Positions 9,266-17,308 of a DNA stretch of 64,000 nt are shown here, in pieces. Source of the DNA: Flavobacterium collinsii. GTDB taxonomy: Bacteria > Bacteroidota > Bacteroidia > Flavobacteriales > Flavobacteriaceae. Every line of letters begins with the position of its first letter. Position 1 is the first letter of the stretch. A program made the position numbers and the translations under genes. Where the stretch lies: the NCBI RefSeq assembly GCF_902804485.1, contig NZ_CADCST010000148.1, positions 37,887-101,886 on the forward strand, in the 5' to 3' direction. A model generated the notes under the pieces. It had not been told where the DNA came from. It saw only the letters and a program-made list of their open reading frames with translations, and searched no databases.

Positions 9266-9397
9266 TAATTAGATAATAGTCAGTTTGATAATGAGATAAT
9301 TATATCTCTAATGAGCAAAATAAAAGAAAATAAATCAATAGAATAAATGAATTAACATATTGTCAAGAAAATTATCTAATTGACTAATTGTCTCATT
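9266..9397. repeat. word-iterated intergenic repeat (AATTAGATAAT type)
   Basis: The gap between lptB and the AhpD-like gene is built largely from short AT words. Variants of AATTAGATAAT and TGAGATAATT stand on the left, and their complements (AATTATCTAATT, GACTAATTGTCTCA) on the right. The arms can pair imperfectly, so the region may end transcription from the upstream gene. Similar text recurs at 32239-32274. Confidence 0.45.
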
Positions 9398-9399
9398 TT

Positions 9400-9750
9400 T
9401 TAATTCTCTTGCTCTTCTAAAGCTTCCCAGAATTCATAAGCTCTTCTCAAATGTGGAATTACGATGGTTCCGCCAACTAAAGTTGCGATTCCCATGGCTT
9501 CCATCATTTCTTCTTTGGTAACCCCTTCTTTATGGCTCGTTTCGAGATGGTATTTTACACAATCGTCACAACGTAAAACCGCTGAAGCTACTAATCCTAA
9601 AAGCTCTTTTGTTTTTACATCAAGCGCTCCCGGGGCGTAAGCATTCGTATCAAGGTTAAAAATTCTTTTTACAATTTTATTGTTGTCAGCCAATAATTTT
9701 TCGTTCATTTTAGAACGGTAATCATTAAATTCATGTATGATATCAGACAT
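9400..9750 (-). CDS. carboxymuconolactone decarboxylase (AhpD-like) family protein
   Basis: 116 residues, a typical single-domain length. The redox motif of AhpD-like proteins is visible as C61-D-D-C64 with H68 (CDDCVKYH), followed by the conserved EEMMEAMGIATLVGG helix and a C-terminal His-Leu-Arg-Arg. Members are either peroxidase-partner disulfide reductases or decarboxylases. The intact CxxC...H pattern favours a thiol-disulfide/peroxidase-like role; the electron donor is unknown. It overlaps the end of tatC by 8 nt, so it is coupled to tatC translation. No signal peptide, so cytoplasmic. Confidence 0.82.
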   Translation of the reverse strand: MSDIIHEFNDYRSKMNEKLLADNNKIVKRIFNLDTNAYAPGALDVKTKELLGLVASAVLRCDDCVKYHLETSHKEGVTKEEMMEAMGIATLVGGTIVIPHLRRAYEFWEALEEQEN

Positions 9751-10558
9751 TTTCTTTCAATTTATTTTTATAAACTACTTTTGAAATCAGGATACTCACT
9801 TCGTAAATAAGCAGCATTGGTATGGCTACTATAGTTTGACTTACTACATCAGGAGGTGTTACGATTGCTGCAATAATTAAAATGATTATTACGGCGTATT
9901 TCCAATATTTTCTCAAGAATTCAGGAGTTACTAATCCCAATTTGGTTAAGAAATAAATAGCGATTGGTAACTCAAAAAAGATAGCGCTACCTAATATACT
10001 TGTTTTTACCATCCCCATATAAGAGTCTAGCGTGAATTGATTTTTTACAACATCACTTACAGAGAAAGTAGCCACGAAATTTACCGACATCGGAATAACC
10101 ACAAAATACCCGAACAACACTCCTAAGAAGAAAAGTAAAGAGGATGTGAAAATGAATACTTTAGCATTTTTTCGCTCTTTCTCATACAAAGCAGGACTGA
10201 TAAATTTCCAAATCTCCCATAAAATATAAGGAAAGCTCAAAATAAAACCGGCTAAAAGACACATCCAGACAAAAATATTTACCTGACCTTCCATTTCTGT
10301 ATTTTGGATGATAAAATTTAGTTGTGTGATGCAAATACTATCAGCGAAACCTAATTGGTGTGATAAATCACAAAACCAGATGTAGGTAAAAAAAGTTGGT
10401 CTGGTTGGGCCCAGAATAATTTCATCAAACAAATAATCACTTACAAAATACGTGACAAATGCCATTATCATAATTGCAATTGTACTTCTAACCAGTAACC
10501 ATCTTAATTCTTCAAGATGATCTAGAAATGACATCTCGCCAAGGTTTTTTTTTGCCAT
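9743..10558 (-). CDS. tatC: twin-arginine translocase subunit TatC
   Basis: 271 residues with six hydrophobic segments. The N-terminus MSFLDHLEELRW is the TatC signature (F-x-x-H-L-x-E-L-R) that contacts twin-arginine signal peptides, and SFPYILWEIWKFISPALYEKERK matches the conserved region after the second span in meaning and position. TatC is the receptor core of the Tat system that exports folded proteins across the inner membrane. No tatA/tatB is in this window. It overlaps kdsD by 1 nt and the AhpD-like gene by 8 nt, so the three form one leftward operon. Confidence 0.93.
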   Translation of the reverse strand: MAKKNLGEMSFLDHLEELRWLLVRSTIAIMIMAFVTYFVSDYLFDEIILGPTRPTFFTYIWFCDLSHQLGFADSICITQLNFIIQNTEMEGQVNIFVWMCLLAGFILSFPYILWEIWKFISPALYEKERKNAKVFIFTSSLLFFLGVLFGYFVVIPMSVNFVATFSVSDVVKNQFTLDSYMGMVKTSILGSAIFFELPIAIYFLTKLGLVTPEFLRKYWKYAVIIILIIAAIVTPPDVVSQTIVAIPMLLIYEVSILISKVVYKNKLKENV

Positions 10559-11523
10559 TATACGATTCCTTCTTTTAAAATGTCATGTAAATGTAGTACT
10601 CCTTTGTACTCTCCATTATCAGCAACAATAAGCTGTGTTATCGAAAAATCTTCTAAAATATTCAAAGCGTCAACTGCCATTGTTTCTGAAGATACGAATT
10701 TAGGATTTTTAGACATAATATCTTTTGCAGTTAAATCAGCAATAGTATCTACGTCATTTAGCATTCTTCGGATGTCTCCGTCAGTAATAATTCCGATAAT
10801 TTTATCGTTTTCGATTACCGCAGTTACACCCAGTCTTTTTTCAGAGATCTCAAAAATAGCTTTTTTGATTGAGGTATCCGGACCTACCATTGGTTTTAAC
10901 GAATGTTCGATCATGTCTTTAACACGAAGGAGTAATTTCTTTCCTAAAGCGCCGCCAGGATGATAAACTGCAAAATCTTCGGGTTTAAAATCACGCATTT
11001 CCATCAAACAGACTGCTAAAGCGTCACCCATAACAAGTTGAGCGGTGGTGCTGTTTGTTGGTGCCAGATTTATTGGGCAGGCCTCCATTTCGACAGTGGT
11101 ATTAAGAACATAATCAGAACCTTTGGCTAAAAAGGAAGTTACATTTCCGGTTATTCCAATCAAAATGTTTCCAAAACGTTTCAACAGGGGAACTAGTACT
11201 TTTATCTCAGGGCTGTTTCCGCTTTTTGAAATGCAGATTACGATGTCTTCGTTTTGTATCATTCCTAAATCGCCATGGATGGCTTCTGAGGCGTGAAGGA
11301 ACATAGATGGAGTACCAGTTGAGTTAAAAGTAGCTACCATTTTTTGAGCAATAATTGCACTTTTTCCGATGCCTGTAACGACCAATCGGCCCTTAGTTTC
11401 ATAAATGCGTTGGACAGCTTCGTAGAAATTTTCATCCAGAAAATCAATTAGCTTTGTAATTGCTTCGCTTTCAGAGAGTATGGTTTTTTTGGCGATCGCC
11501 AATATATTTTCTTTTGTGATCAA
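10558..11523 (-). CDS. kdsD: KpsF/GutQ family arabinose-5-phosphate isomerase
   Basis: An N-terminal SIS domain (GIGKSAIIAQKM; CISKSGNSPEI) is followed by two CBS domains (IIGIITDGDIRRML; the last ending VLHLHDIL). The family interconverts ribulose-5-P and arabinose-5-P, the first step of Kdo synthesis for LPS. I chose the TTG at 11521-11523 (ITKENILAIA follows), giving 321 residues, the usual family length. The frame stays open to another TTG at 11578-11580, which would add an atypical 19-residue extension. No ATG is available for either. The next gene overlaps by 1 nt (tatC). recQ diverges. Confidence 0.88.
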   Translation of the reverse strand: MITKENILAIAKKTILSESEAITKLIDFLDENFYEAVQRIYETKGRLVVTGIGKSAIIAQKMVATFNSTGTPSMFLHASEAIHGDLGMIQNEDIVICISKSGNSPEIKVLVPLLKRFGNILIGITGNVTSFLAKGSDYVLNTTVEMEACPINLAPTNSTTAQLVMGDALAVCLMEMRDFKPEDFAVYHPGGALGKKLLLRVKDMIEHSLKPMVGPDTSIKKAIFEISEKRLGVTAVIENDKIIGIITDGDIRRMLNDVDTIADLTAKDIMSKNPKFVSSETMAVDALNILEDFSITQLIVADNGEYKGVLHLHDILKEGIV

Positions 11524-11539
11524 AACAGAATATTTAAAA

Positions 11540-11570
11540 TTTGTATGTATAAAAGAAAGTTGTATCTTTA
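11540..11570 (+). promoter_or_regulatory. putative recQ promoter (-33 TTTG, -7 TATCTTTA)
   Basis: TTTG at 11540-11543 and TATCTTTA at 11563-11570, 19 nt apart, match the Bacteroidota TTTG-N17-23-TAnnTTTG layout except for the last base. It lies 40 nt before the recQ start and overlaps the kdsD 5' region on the other strand. Confidence 0.5.
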
Positions 11571-11610
11571 TGTGTTGCAAATTTATACAAAATATCCATT
11601 AATATAAAGA

Positions 11611-13806
11611 ATGAATTCAAACGAAATTGAAATACACAAGGAATTAAAGAAGTATTTCGGCTTTAGCCAATTTAAGGGCTTGCAGGAGCAAGTCATTACG
11701 AGTATTTTAGATAAGAAGAATACTTTTGTAATTATGCCAACTGGCGGTGGAAAGTCTCTTTGTTATCAATTACCCGCTTTAATTCAGGACGGAACGGCTA
11801 TAGTTGTTTCTCCCTTGATAGCTTTGATGAAAAATCAGGTTGATGCTATTCGAAGCCTTTCTTCAGAAAACGGAATTGCCCATGTGCTAAATTCCTCCCT
11901 TACCAAAACAGAAATTGCTCAGGTTAAAAAAGACATCACTTCAGGTTTGACCAAACTTTTGTATGTCGCACCAGAATCGTTGACAAAAGAAGAATATGTA
12001 GCCTTTTTGCAAAGTGTGCCCATTTCATTTGTAGCTATTGACGAAGCGCATTGTATTTCAGAATGGGGTCATGACTTTAGGCCGGAATACCGTAATCTGA
12101 AAAATATAATCAAACAATTAGGTAAAGTGCCTATTATTGGACTTACCGCAACTGCAACCCCAAAAGTTCAGGAAGATATACTAAAAAATCTTGAAATGTC
12201 TGATGCTAATACTTTTAAAGCATCATTCAACAGACCGAACTTGTACTACGAAGTTCGTACGAAAACGAAAAATATAGAGTCGGATATCATTCGATTTATC
12301 AAACAACATAAAGGCAAGTCCGGGATTATTTACTGCTTAAGCCGTAAAAAAGTAGAATCGATTGCCGAAGTTTTACAGGTTAATGGCATTAGTGCTGTTC
12401 CATATCATGCTGGTTTAGACGCTAAAACCCGTGCAAAACATCAGGATATGTTTCTGATGGAAGATGTAGATGTGGTAGTAGCAACTATTGCCTTTGGAAT
12501 GGGGATTGATAAACCGGACGTTCGTTTTGTAATTCATCACGATATTCCAAAATCACTTGAAAGTTATTACCAGGAAACGGGTCGTGCCGGCCGTGATGGA
12601 GGAGAAGGACATTGTTTGGCCTATTACTCCTATAAAGATGTAGAGAAACTGGAGAAATTCATGTCTGGAAAACCAGTGGCAGAACAGGAAATTGGATTTG
12701 CTCTTTTGCAGGAAGTGGTTGCGTATGCCGAAACTTCGATGTCCCGTCGAAAATTCCTGTTACATTACTTTGGTGAAGAATTTGACAGTGAAACCGGTGA
12801 AGGTGCCGATATGGATGATAACGTTCGTAATCCCAAAACAAGAGTTGAAGCCAAAGATCAGGTGGTTAAATTGTTGGAGATTGTTCGGGATACCAAGCAC
12901 ATTTATAAATCAAAAGAAATTGTGTTTACTTTAATTGGTCGCGTAAATGCAGTAATTAAAGCACACAAAACAGATACACAATCGTTTTTTGGATCAGGTT
13001 CAGATCACGATGAAAAATATTGGATGGCCCTGCTTCGACAGGTTTTAGTAGCAGGATATCTATCTAAAGATATTGAAACTTATGGTGTAGTGAAAATTAC
13101 TAAAGAAGGTTTGAACTTTATTAAAAAGCCAGTTTCATTTTTAATGTCTGAAGATCATGAATACAATGAGTCTGAAGATGAAGCCATCGTAACGGCAGCA
13201 AAATCATCAGGAACTGCCGATGAAGTTTTAATGGGTATGTTGCGTGAATTGCGTAAAAAAGTAGCCAAGAAATTAGGAGTGCCTCCGTTTGTTGTTTTTC
13301 AGGATCCATCTCTTGAGGATATGGCTTTGAAATATCCAATTACTTTAACCGAATTATTCAATATTCATGGTGTTGGTGAAGGAAAGGCTAAAAAGTATGG
13401 AGGTGAGTTTGTGTCTTTAATCAGCAGATATGTTGAAGATAATGATATTATTCGTCCAGATGATTTGGTGGTAAAATCTACCGGAGTCAATTCGGCCAAT
13501 AAACTATACATCATTCAGAATATCGATAGGAAATTACCGTTGAGTGATATTGCTTCTGCAAAAGGACTTTCGATGGATGCTTTGATTAAAGAAATGGAGC
13601 AAATCGTTTATTCGGGAACAAAACTGAATATCAAATACTGGGTTGATGATATGTTGGATGACGACCAGCAGGAAGAAATTCACGATTATTTCATGGAATC
13701 GGAATCTGATAAAATCGAAGACGCATTAAAAGAATTCGATGGAGATTATGATATCGATGAATTGCGCTTAATGCGAATTAAATTTATCAGTGAAGTCGCG
13801 AACTAA
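11611..13806 (+). CDS. recQ: ATP-dependent DNA helicase RecQ
   Basis: 731 residues. The SF2 core has Walker A MPTGGGKSLCYQLPAL (~41-56), a DEAH box in AIDEAHCISEWGHDFRPEY (~141), GLTATATPKV, and the C-terminal motif QETGRAGRDG. A RQC-like winged region follows, then an HRDC domain (~534-610) and a C-terminal helical extension with an acidic tail. RecQ unwinds recombination intermediates and stalled forks. Oddly, the zinc-binding segment after SRRKFLLHYFGE (~376-405) has no cysteines at all, while the classical domain has four. The gene is monocistronic, ended by the hairpin at 13835. Confidence 0.93.
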   Translation: MNSNEIEIHKELKKYFGFSQFKGLQEQVITSILDKKNTFVIMPTGGGKSLCYQLPALIQDGTAIVVSPLIALMKNQVDAIRSLSSENGIAHVLNSSLTKTEIAQVKKDITSGLTKLLYVAPESLTKEEYVAFLQSVPISFVAIDEAHCISEWGHDFRPEYRNLKNIIKQLGKVPIIGLTATATPKVQEDILKNLEMSDANTFKASFNRPNLYYEVRTKTKNIESDIIRFIKQHKGKSGIIYCLSRKKVESIAEVLQVNGISAVPYHAGLDAKTRAKHQDMFLMEDVDVVVATIAFGMGIDKPDVRFVIHHDIPKSLESYYQETGRAGRDGGEGHCLAYYSYKDVEKLEKFMSGKPVAEQEIGFALLQEVVAYAETSMSRRKFLLHYFGEEFDSETGEGADMDDNVRNPKTRVEAKDQVVKLLEIVRDTKHIYKSKEIVFTLIGRVNAVIKAHKTDTQSFFGSGSDHDEKYWMALLRQVLVAGYLSKDIETYGVVKITKEGLNFIKKPVSFLMSEDHEYNESEDEAIVTAAKSSGTADEVLMGMLRELRKKVAKKLGVPPFVVFQDPSLEDMALKYPITLTELFNIHGVGEGKAKKYGGEFVSLISRYVEDNDIIRPDDLVVKSTGVNSANKLYIIQNIDRKLPLSDIASAKGLSMDALIKEMEQIVYSGTKLNIKYWVDDMLDDDQQEEIHDYFMESESDKIEDALKEFDGDYDIDELRLMRIKFISEVAN

Positions 13807-13834
13807 AGCTAAATTCTAAAATAAAGAAAAATAT

Positions 13835-13883
13835 AAATTCCAAATTCCAAGCTGGTTAAGCAATTGGAATTTGGGATTTTTTT
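13835..13883 (+). terminator. recQ terminator built from AATTCCA words
   Basis: A 16-bp stem with one mismatch (AAATTCCAAATTCCAA at 13835-13850 against TTGGAATTTGGGATTT at 13864-13879, 13-nt loop) is followed by a T-run. A further degenerate copy (TTGGAGTTTGGAATTTG) follows. It may act in both directions between convergent genes. Confidence 0.7.
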
Positions 13884-13922
13884 ATTGGAGTTTGGAATTT
13901 GAAATTTAAAAAAAATCTAAAT

Positions 13923-14162
13923 TTACCCTTCAAATACTTCCCCTCTATGTGGTTTCAATGCATCACGTACAGCAATCATATTTTCATCTGTAACTACCAT
14001 AAAAGCGGTTGCATGCATGTCGTTTATGATTTTAAATCCTGTAATGTTTAACGCAAGCTTTTCGATAGCGATATATTCTTTTAAATGAATTTCGTGGTGT
14101 TCGGCTGTTTTTTCGGCAGCTGGACCACGGAAATCCCAAATTAGTTTTATTTTTCTAGACAT
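13923..14162 (-). CDS. conserved hypothetical protein, 79 residues
   Basis: A small soluble protein beginning MSRKIKLIWDFRGPAAEKT, with two His-rich turns (EHHEIHLKEY and NDMHATAF) and an Arg-His near the C-terminus. The composition suggests a compact alpha/beta domain; the spaced His residues could bind metal, which is speculation. I do not recognise the family by name. It is convergent with recQ, with no operon partner, and its start is followed upstream by a repeat-rich gap. Coding character (ordered hydrophobic pattern, sensible start) supports a real gene. Confidence 0.62.
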   Translation of the reverse strand: MSRKIKLIWDFRGPAAEKTAEHHEIHLKEYIAIEKLALNITGFKIINDMHATAFMVVTDENMIAVRDALKPHRGEVFEG

Positions 14163-14168
14163 TTTTTT

Positions 14169-14256
14169 TAAAGGTACAAAGGTTCAGAGTGGCAAAGGTA
14201 CAAAGTCTATTTTTAAAACAAAGGTTCTAAGCTTCTGAGATGCTAAGGTTCTAAGT
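14169..14256. repeat. word-iterated intergenic repeat (AAAGGTWCNAAG type); gap 14163-14493
   Basis: The 331-nt gap before the DUF5362 gene begins with direct reiterations of AAAGGTACAAAG, AAAGGTTCAGAG and AAGGTTCTAAG words. Beyond it, to about 14403, a second text type appears (AATCTGCGATTAAAAAAT; ATCTGTGCTAATCTGTG). I recognise no gene here; both texts resemble dispersed flavobacterial intergenic repeats. The gap ends with the promoter box at 14441. Confidence 0.5.
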
Positions 14257-14440
14257 TTTTTTGTAAAGATGGGCAGTATTAAGTTTTACTACCGTTAAAA
14301 GAAATCTTTTTTAATTCAAATAATCTGCGATTAAAAAATAAATCAAGATTTACTTAAAAAAACAAATGTAAAATCTTCTGAGATCTGTGCTAATCTGTGT
14401 GTAAATTTTTCGGTGGAGTTATATTCTCATTTCAAAATAG

Positions 14441-14448
14441 TACTTTTG
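14441..14448 (+). promoter_or_regulatory. putative -7 element for the DUF5362 gene
   Basis: TACTTTTG followed by CA matches TAnnTTTG and lies 45 nt before the ATG at 14494. Confidence 0.5.
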
Positions 14449-14493
14449 CAAGGTAGTTTTATTTTCTATAGTAATAAAAATTGATGATTTAAA

Positions 14494-14922
14494 ATGGATA
14501 ATAATTCGGTTGGAGCAGAATTAGTATTAAATGAATCCGCTAGAGATCATCTAAAGACGGCCAGAAAATGGGTTTTTGCAATCTCGATTATTGGCTTAAT
14601 TGTGGTGCTGTTTTTAATAAGCAGTTCAATTTATAGCTATATTTCGCTATCAAGATGGGGCAGTGTCCCTACAGGGGGTGGAGTTGGATATTTAATTGGA
14701 ATAGTTTTTACTTATGTCTTTTTCTTAATCGGTGTATCTTGTTTTTTTCCGTTTTATTATTTGTATAAATTTTCTTTATATCTGAAAATGGCTTTAGATG
14801 TTGATGACTCAGAGTTATTGGAAGGCTCTTTTAGGTATTTAAAACTGCATTACAAATCAATAGGGATTTTAGTATTGGTATTTACTTTGTCGTATTTATT
14901 AGTATTTAAAGTCATATTATAA
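14494..14922 (+). CDS. DUF5362-type membrane protein
   Basis: 142 residues. A short N-terminal helix (LVLNESARDHLKTARKWVFA) precedes four hydrophobic segments: two before and two after the motif FPFYYLYKFSLYLKMALD. The order N-helix, hydrophobic pair, FP-Y-LYKF, acidic DDSELLE, YLKxHYKxIGIL is shared with the protein at 25447, so the two are paralogues. This layout fits DUF5362, a Bacteroidota family of unknown function, predicted in the inner membrane. It has its own promoter box and the FAD oxidoreductase begins 20 nt downstream, so the two may share a transcript. Confidence 0.72.
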   Translation: MDNNSVGAELVLNESARDHLKTARKWVFAISIIGLIVVLFLISSSIYSYISLSRWGSVPTGGGVGYLIGIVFTYVFFLIGVSCFFPFYYLYKFSLYLKMALDVDDSELLEGSFRYLKLHYKSIGILVLVFTLSYLLVFKVIL

Positions 14923-14941
14923 TATTATTTTTCAAAATACA

Positions 14942-16501
14942 ATGCCAAGAGAACTTTTACTTCAGGTAACGCCGGAAATAGCAGCAAACGAATTGTTGCT
15001 GAAAGACCATTTGTCTAAACAAATAAAGGTTTCTCCCAAAGAAATTCAACATGTTTCGATTCTGAAACGATCTATTGATGCACGTCAAAAAGCGATTAAA
15101 ATCAATCTAAAAGTTGTTATCTATTTGCAGGGTGAATCTTTTCAGGAAACAAAAATTGAGCTACCTATATATAAAGATGTCTCTTTGGCGCAGGAAGTGA
15201 TTGTTGTTGGCGCTGGTCCGGCCGGGCTTTTTGCAGCTCTACAATTAATAGAATTGGGTTTAAAGCCAATTGTAATTGAGCGCGGAAAAGACGTTCGTGG
15301 TCGTCGTCGCGATTTAAAGGCGATAAATGTCGATCATTTGGTTAACGAAGATTCTAATTATTGTTTTGGCGAAGGCGGCGCAGGCACGTATTCGGATGGA
15401 AAATTGTATACACGTTCTAAAAAACGTGGAGATGTGACTAGAATCTTAGAACTTCTCGTCGCTTTTGGTGCTTCAGAGGATATTCTGGTAGAAGCACATC
15501 CGCACATTGGAACCAATAAGCTGCCAAAAATCATTGAAGATATTCGAAATAAAATCATCGAGTTTGGTGGTCAGGTTCTATTTGATACACGCGTTATTGA
15601 CATTTTGGTAAAAAATAATGAAGTTGAAGGAATTGTTACTCAAAACGGAGATAAGATTCTGGCAAATAAATTAATCCTCGCAACAGGGCATTCAGCACGT
15701 GATATTTTTGAATTATTAGATAAAAAGAAAATTTTTATAGAAGCAAAACCTTTTGCTTTAGGAGTTCGTGCAGAACATTCTCAGCAATTAATTGACAGTA
15801 TTCAGTATAGTTGTGATTATCGCGGTGAACATTTGCCTCCTGCGCCATATTCTATTGTGAAACAAGTTAACGGTCGTGGCATGTATTCGTTTTGCATGTG
15901 TCCGGGTGGTGTAATTGCGCCTTGTGCAACGAGTCCGGGTGAAGTTGTCACGAATGGATGGTCTCCATCAAAACGAGATCAGGTCACAGCAAACTCAGGA
16001 ATTGTAATTGAATTAAAACTGGAAGATTTTAAACCTTTTGCAAAATTTGGAGCTTTGGCTGGAATGGAATTTCAGAAAAGTATTGAACAAAAGGCCTGGC
16101 ATTTGGCTGGAGAAACTCAGAAGGTTCCTGCACAACGAATGGTGGACTTTACACAGAATAAAGTTTCGGCTGATATTCCAAAAACGTCTTATGTTCCCGG
16201 AACAACTTCGGTTGAAATGGGGCAGGTTTTTCCGGGATTTTTGTCGCAAATTTTACGTGAAGGTTTTAAGGAATTTGGGAAATCAATGCGCGGTTATTTA
16301 ACCAATGAGGCTATTTTACATGCTCCGGAAAGTCGTACGTCATCTCCTGTTCGAATCCCTAGAGATCCTATGACTTATGAGCATTTGCAAATCAAAGGAC
16401 TGTATCCGTGTGGAGAAGGTGCCGGATATGCGGGTGGTATTATCTCCGCAGCCATTGATGGAGAAAAATGCGCTTTAATGATTGCTGAAACTTTAAAATA
16501 A
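14942..16501 (+). CDS. FAD-dependent oxidoreductase (COG2509-like)
   Basis: 519 residues. An N-terminal ~80-residue alpha/beta domain precedes a dinucleotide fold starting VIVVGAGPAGLFAALQLIE (GxGxxG, ~85-104). FGEGGAGTYSDGKLYTR and the C-terminal GLYPCGEGAGYAGGIISAAI, the FAD-closing motif, follow. This matches uncharacterised FAD-dependent dehydrogenases of COG2509 length and order. A Cys pair (CMCPGG) lies in the middle. Reaction and electron acceptor are unknown. No signal peptide; cytoplasmic. No terminator is obvious after it, but the next gene has its own -7 box. Confidence 0.82.
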   Translation: MPRELLLQVTPEIAANELLLKDHLSKQIKVSPKEIQHVSILKRSIDARQKAIKINLKVVIYLQGESFQETKIELPIYKDVSLAQEVIVVGAGPAGLFAALQLIELGLKPIVIERGKDVRGRRRDLKAINVDHLVNEDSNYCFGEGGAGTYSDGKLYTRSKKRGDVTRILELLVAFGASEDILVEAHPHIGTNKLPKIIEDIRNKIIEFGGQVLFDTRVIDILVKNNEVEGIVTQNGDKILANKLILATGHSARDIFELLDKKKIFIEAKPFALGVRAEHSQQLIDSIQYSCDYRGEHLPPAPYSIVKQVNGRGMYSFCMCPGGVIAPCATSPGEVVTNGWSPSKRDQVTANSGIVIELKLEDFKPFAKFGALAGMEFQKSIEQKAWHLAGETQKVPAQRMVDFTQNKVSADIPKTSYVPGTTSVEMGQVFPGFLSQILREGFKEFGKSMRGYLTNEAILHAPESRTSSPVRIPRDPMTYEHLQIKGLYPCGEGAGYAGGIISAAIDGEKCALMIAETLK

Positions 16502-16539
16502 AAATTTTGTAGTAAAAAGATTGCTTTTTGTAAAAGTGC

Positions 16540-16547
16540 TATATTTG
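16540..16547 (+). promoter_or_regulatory. putative promoter of the SMI1/KNR4-like gene
   Basis: TATATTTG at 16540-16547 with TTG at 16521-16523 (16-nt spacer), ending 22 nt before the ATG. It marks the start of a new transcription unit. Confidence 0.55.
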
Positions 16548-16569
16548 TGGTGCAATTAAATGTTATTAG

Positions 16570-17268
16570 ATGATACTACAAGATGTTGAGAAAAGATACG
16601 AGTTTGAGTATCCACCTTTGTATAAACAGTTATACGAAGATGGAATGCTTGATATAGGTGAATATGGGCCTAATTGGTATTCCGATGTTTATCCGAAATT
16701 AAAAGAAAATCCGCCATTACTTCTGCATTCGTATGATTTTGAATTGCTCAGTTTAAAAGGAGTTAGTAGAGAAATTGAACGGCTTACTAATCCTGATGAT
16801 TACCGCCAGATCAAAAAAGAGTTTAGATTCATCCCTTTTGCTAAAAGTGGTGCTGGTGATCATTTTTGTTTTTTTCTGAATGGAGAAGAAGATGGAAATG
16901 TGCCGATAGTTTTTGTATGGCATGATAATAATGAGGTGAATTATCTGGCAAAGAATCTGGAAGACTTTGTTTTTAGAACCTTATTAACTGATATGTCTCA
17001 GCAAGATATTTATAATGAGGAAAGTGAAGAGGAGTTTAAGAGTAATATTGAAGAGGTGTTTAAATCTCATGAAAAATATCTAACTGAGGAACGAAAGGAA
17101 GTTCTGCAAAAACTATTAAAGCGTGATATTATTGATTACCAGATTTTTGTCGAAAAAAGCAAAGAAGATGCAAGAGGATTCCTGACAGATCTTGAATTGC
17201 AAAAGTTGCTAGTTGAAAATATTTGGTTCGATAAAATGGATGTTACTTTTAAATATTCAAATGAATAA
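16570..17268 (+). CDS. SMI1/KNR4 (SUKH) family protein
   Basis: 232 residues. The first ~130 match SUKH layout: an N-terminal helix ending in YEFEYPPLYKQLYEDG, then FRFIPFAKSGAGDHFCFFL and VFVWHDNNEVNYLAKNLEDF. SUKH proteins often neutralise toxins of polymorphic or contact-dependent systems, though housekeeping members exist. The C-terminal ~100 residues are Glu/Lys-rich helices without a recognised domain. The gene heads a rightward trio of acidic proteins (16570-18905). No toxin is visible nearby, so an immunity role is inference. Cytoplasmic. Confidence 0.75.
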   Translation: MILQDVEKRYEFEYPPLYKQLYEDGMLDIGEYGPNWYSDVYPKLKENPPLLLHSYDFELLSLKGVSREIERLTNPDDYRQIKKEFRFIPFAKSGAGDHFCFFLNGEEDGNVPIVFVWHDNNEVNYLAKNLEDFVFRTLLTDMSQQDIYNEESEEEFKSNIEEVFKSHEKYLTEERKEVLQKLLKRDIIDYQIFVEKSKEDARGFLTDLELQKLLVENIWFDKMDVTFKYSNE

Positions 17269-17308
17269 AAAATACTTAATTTAGATTCGAAAACTTATTG
17301 TATCTAAA

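Noticed and set aside
11524..11580. N-terminal extension of the KdsD-like protein from a TTG at 11578-11580
   Set aside because: The added 19 residues are outside the family pattern and would overlap the recQ promoter region; the TTG at 11521-11523 gives the usual length.
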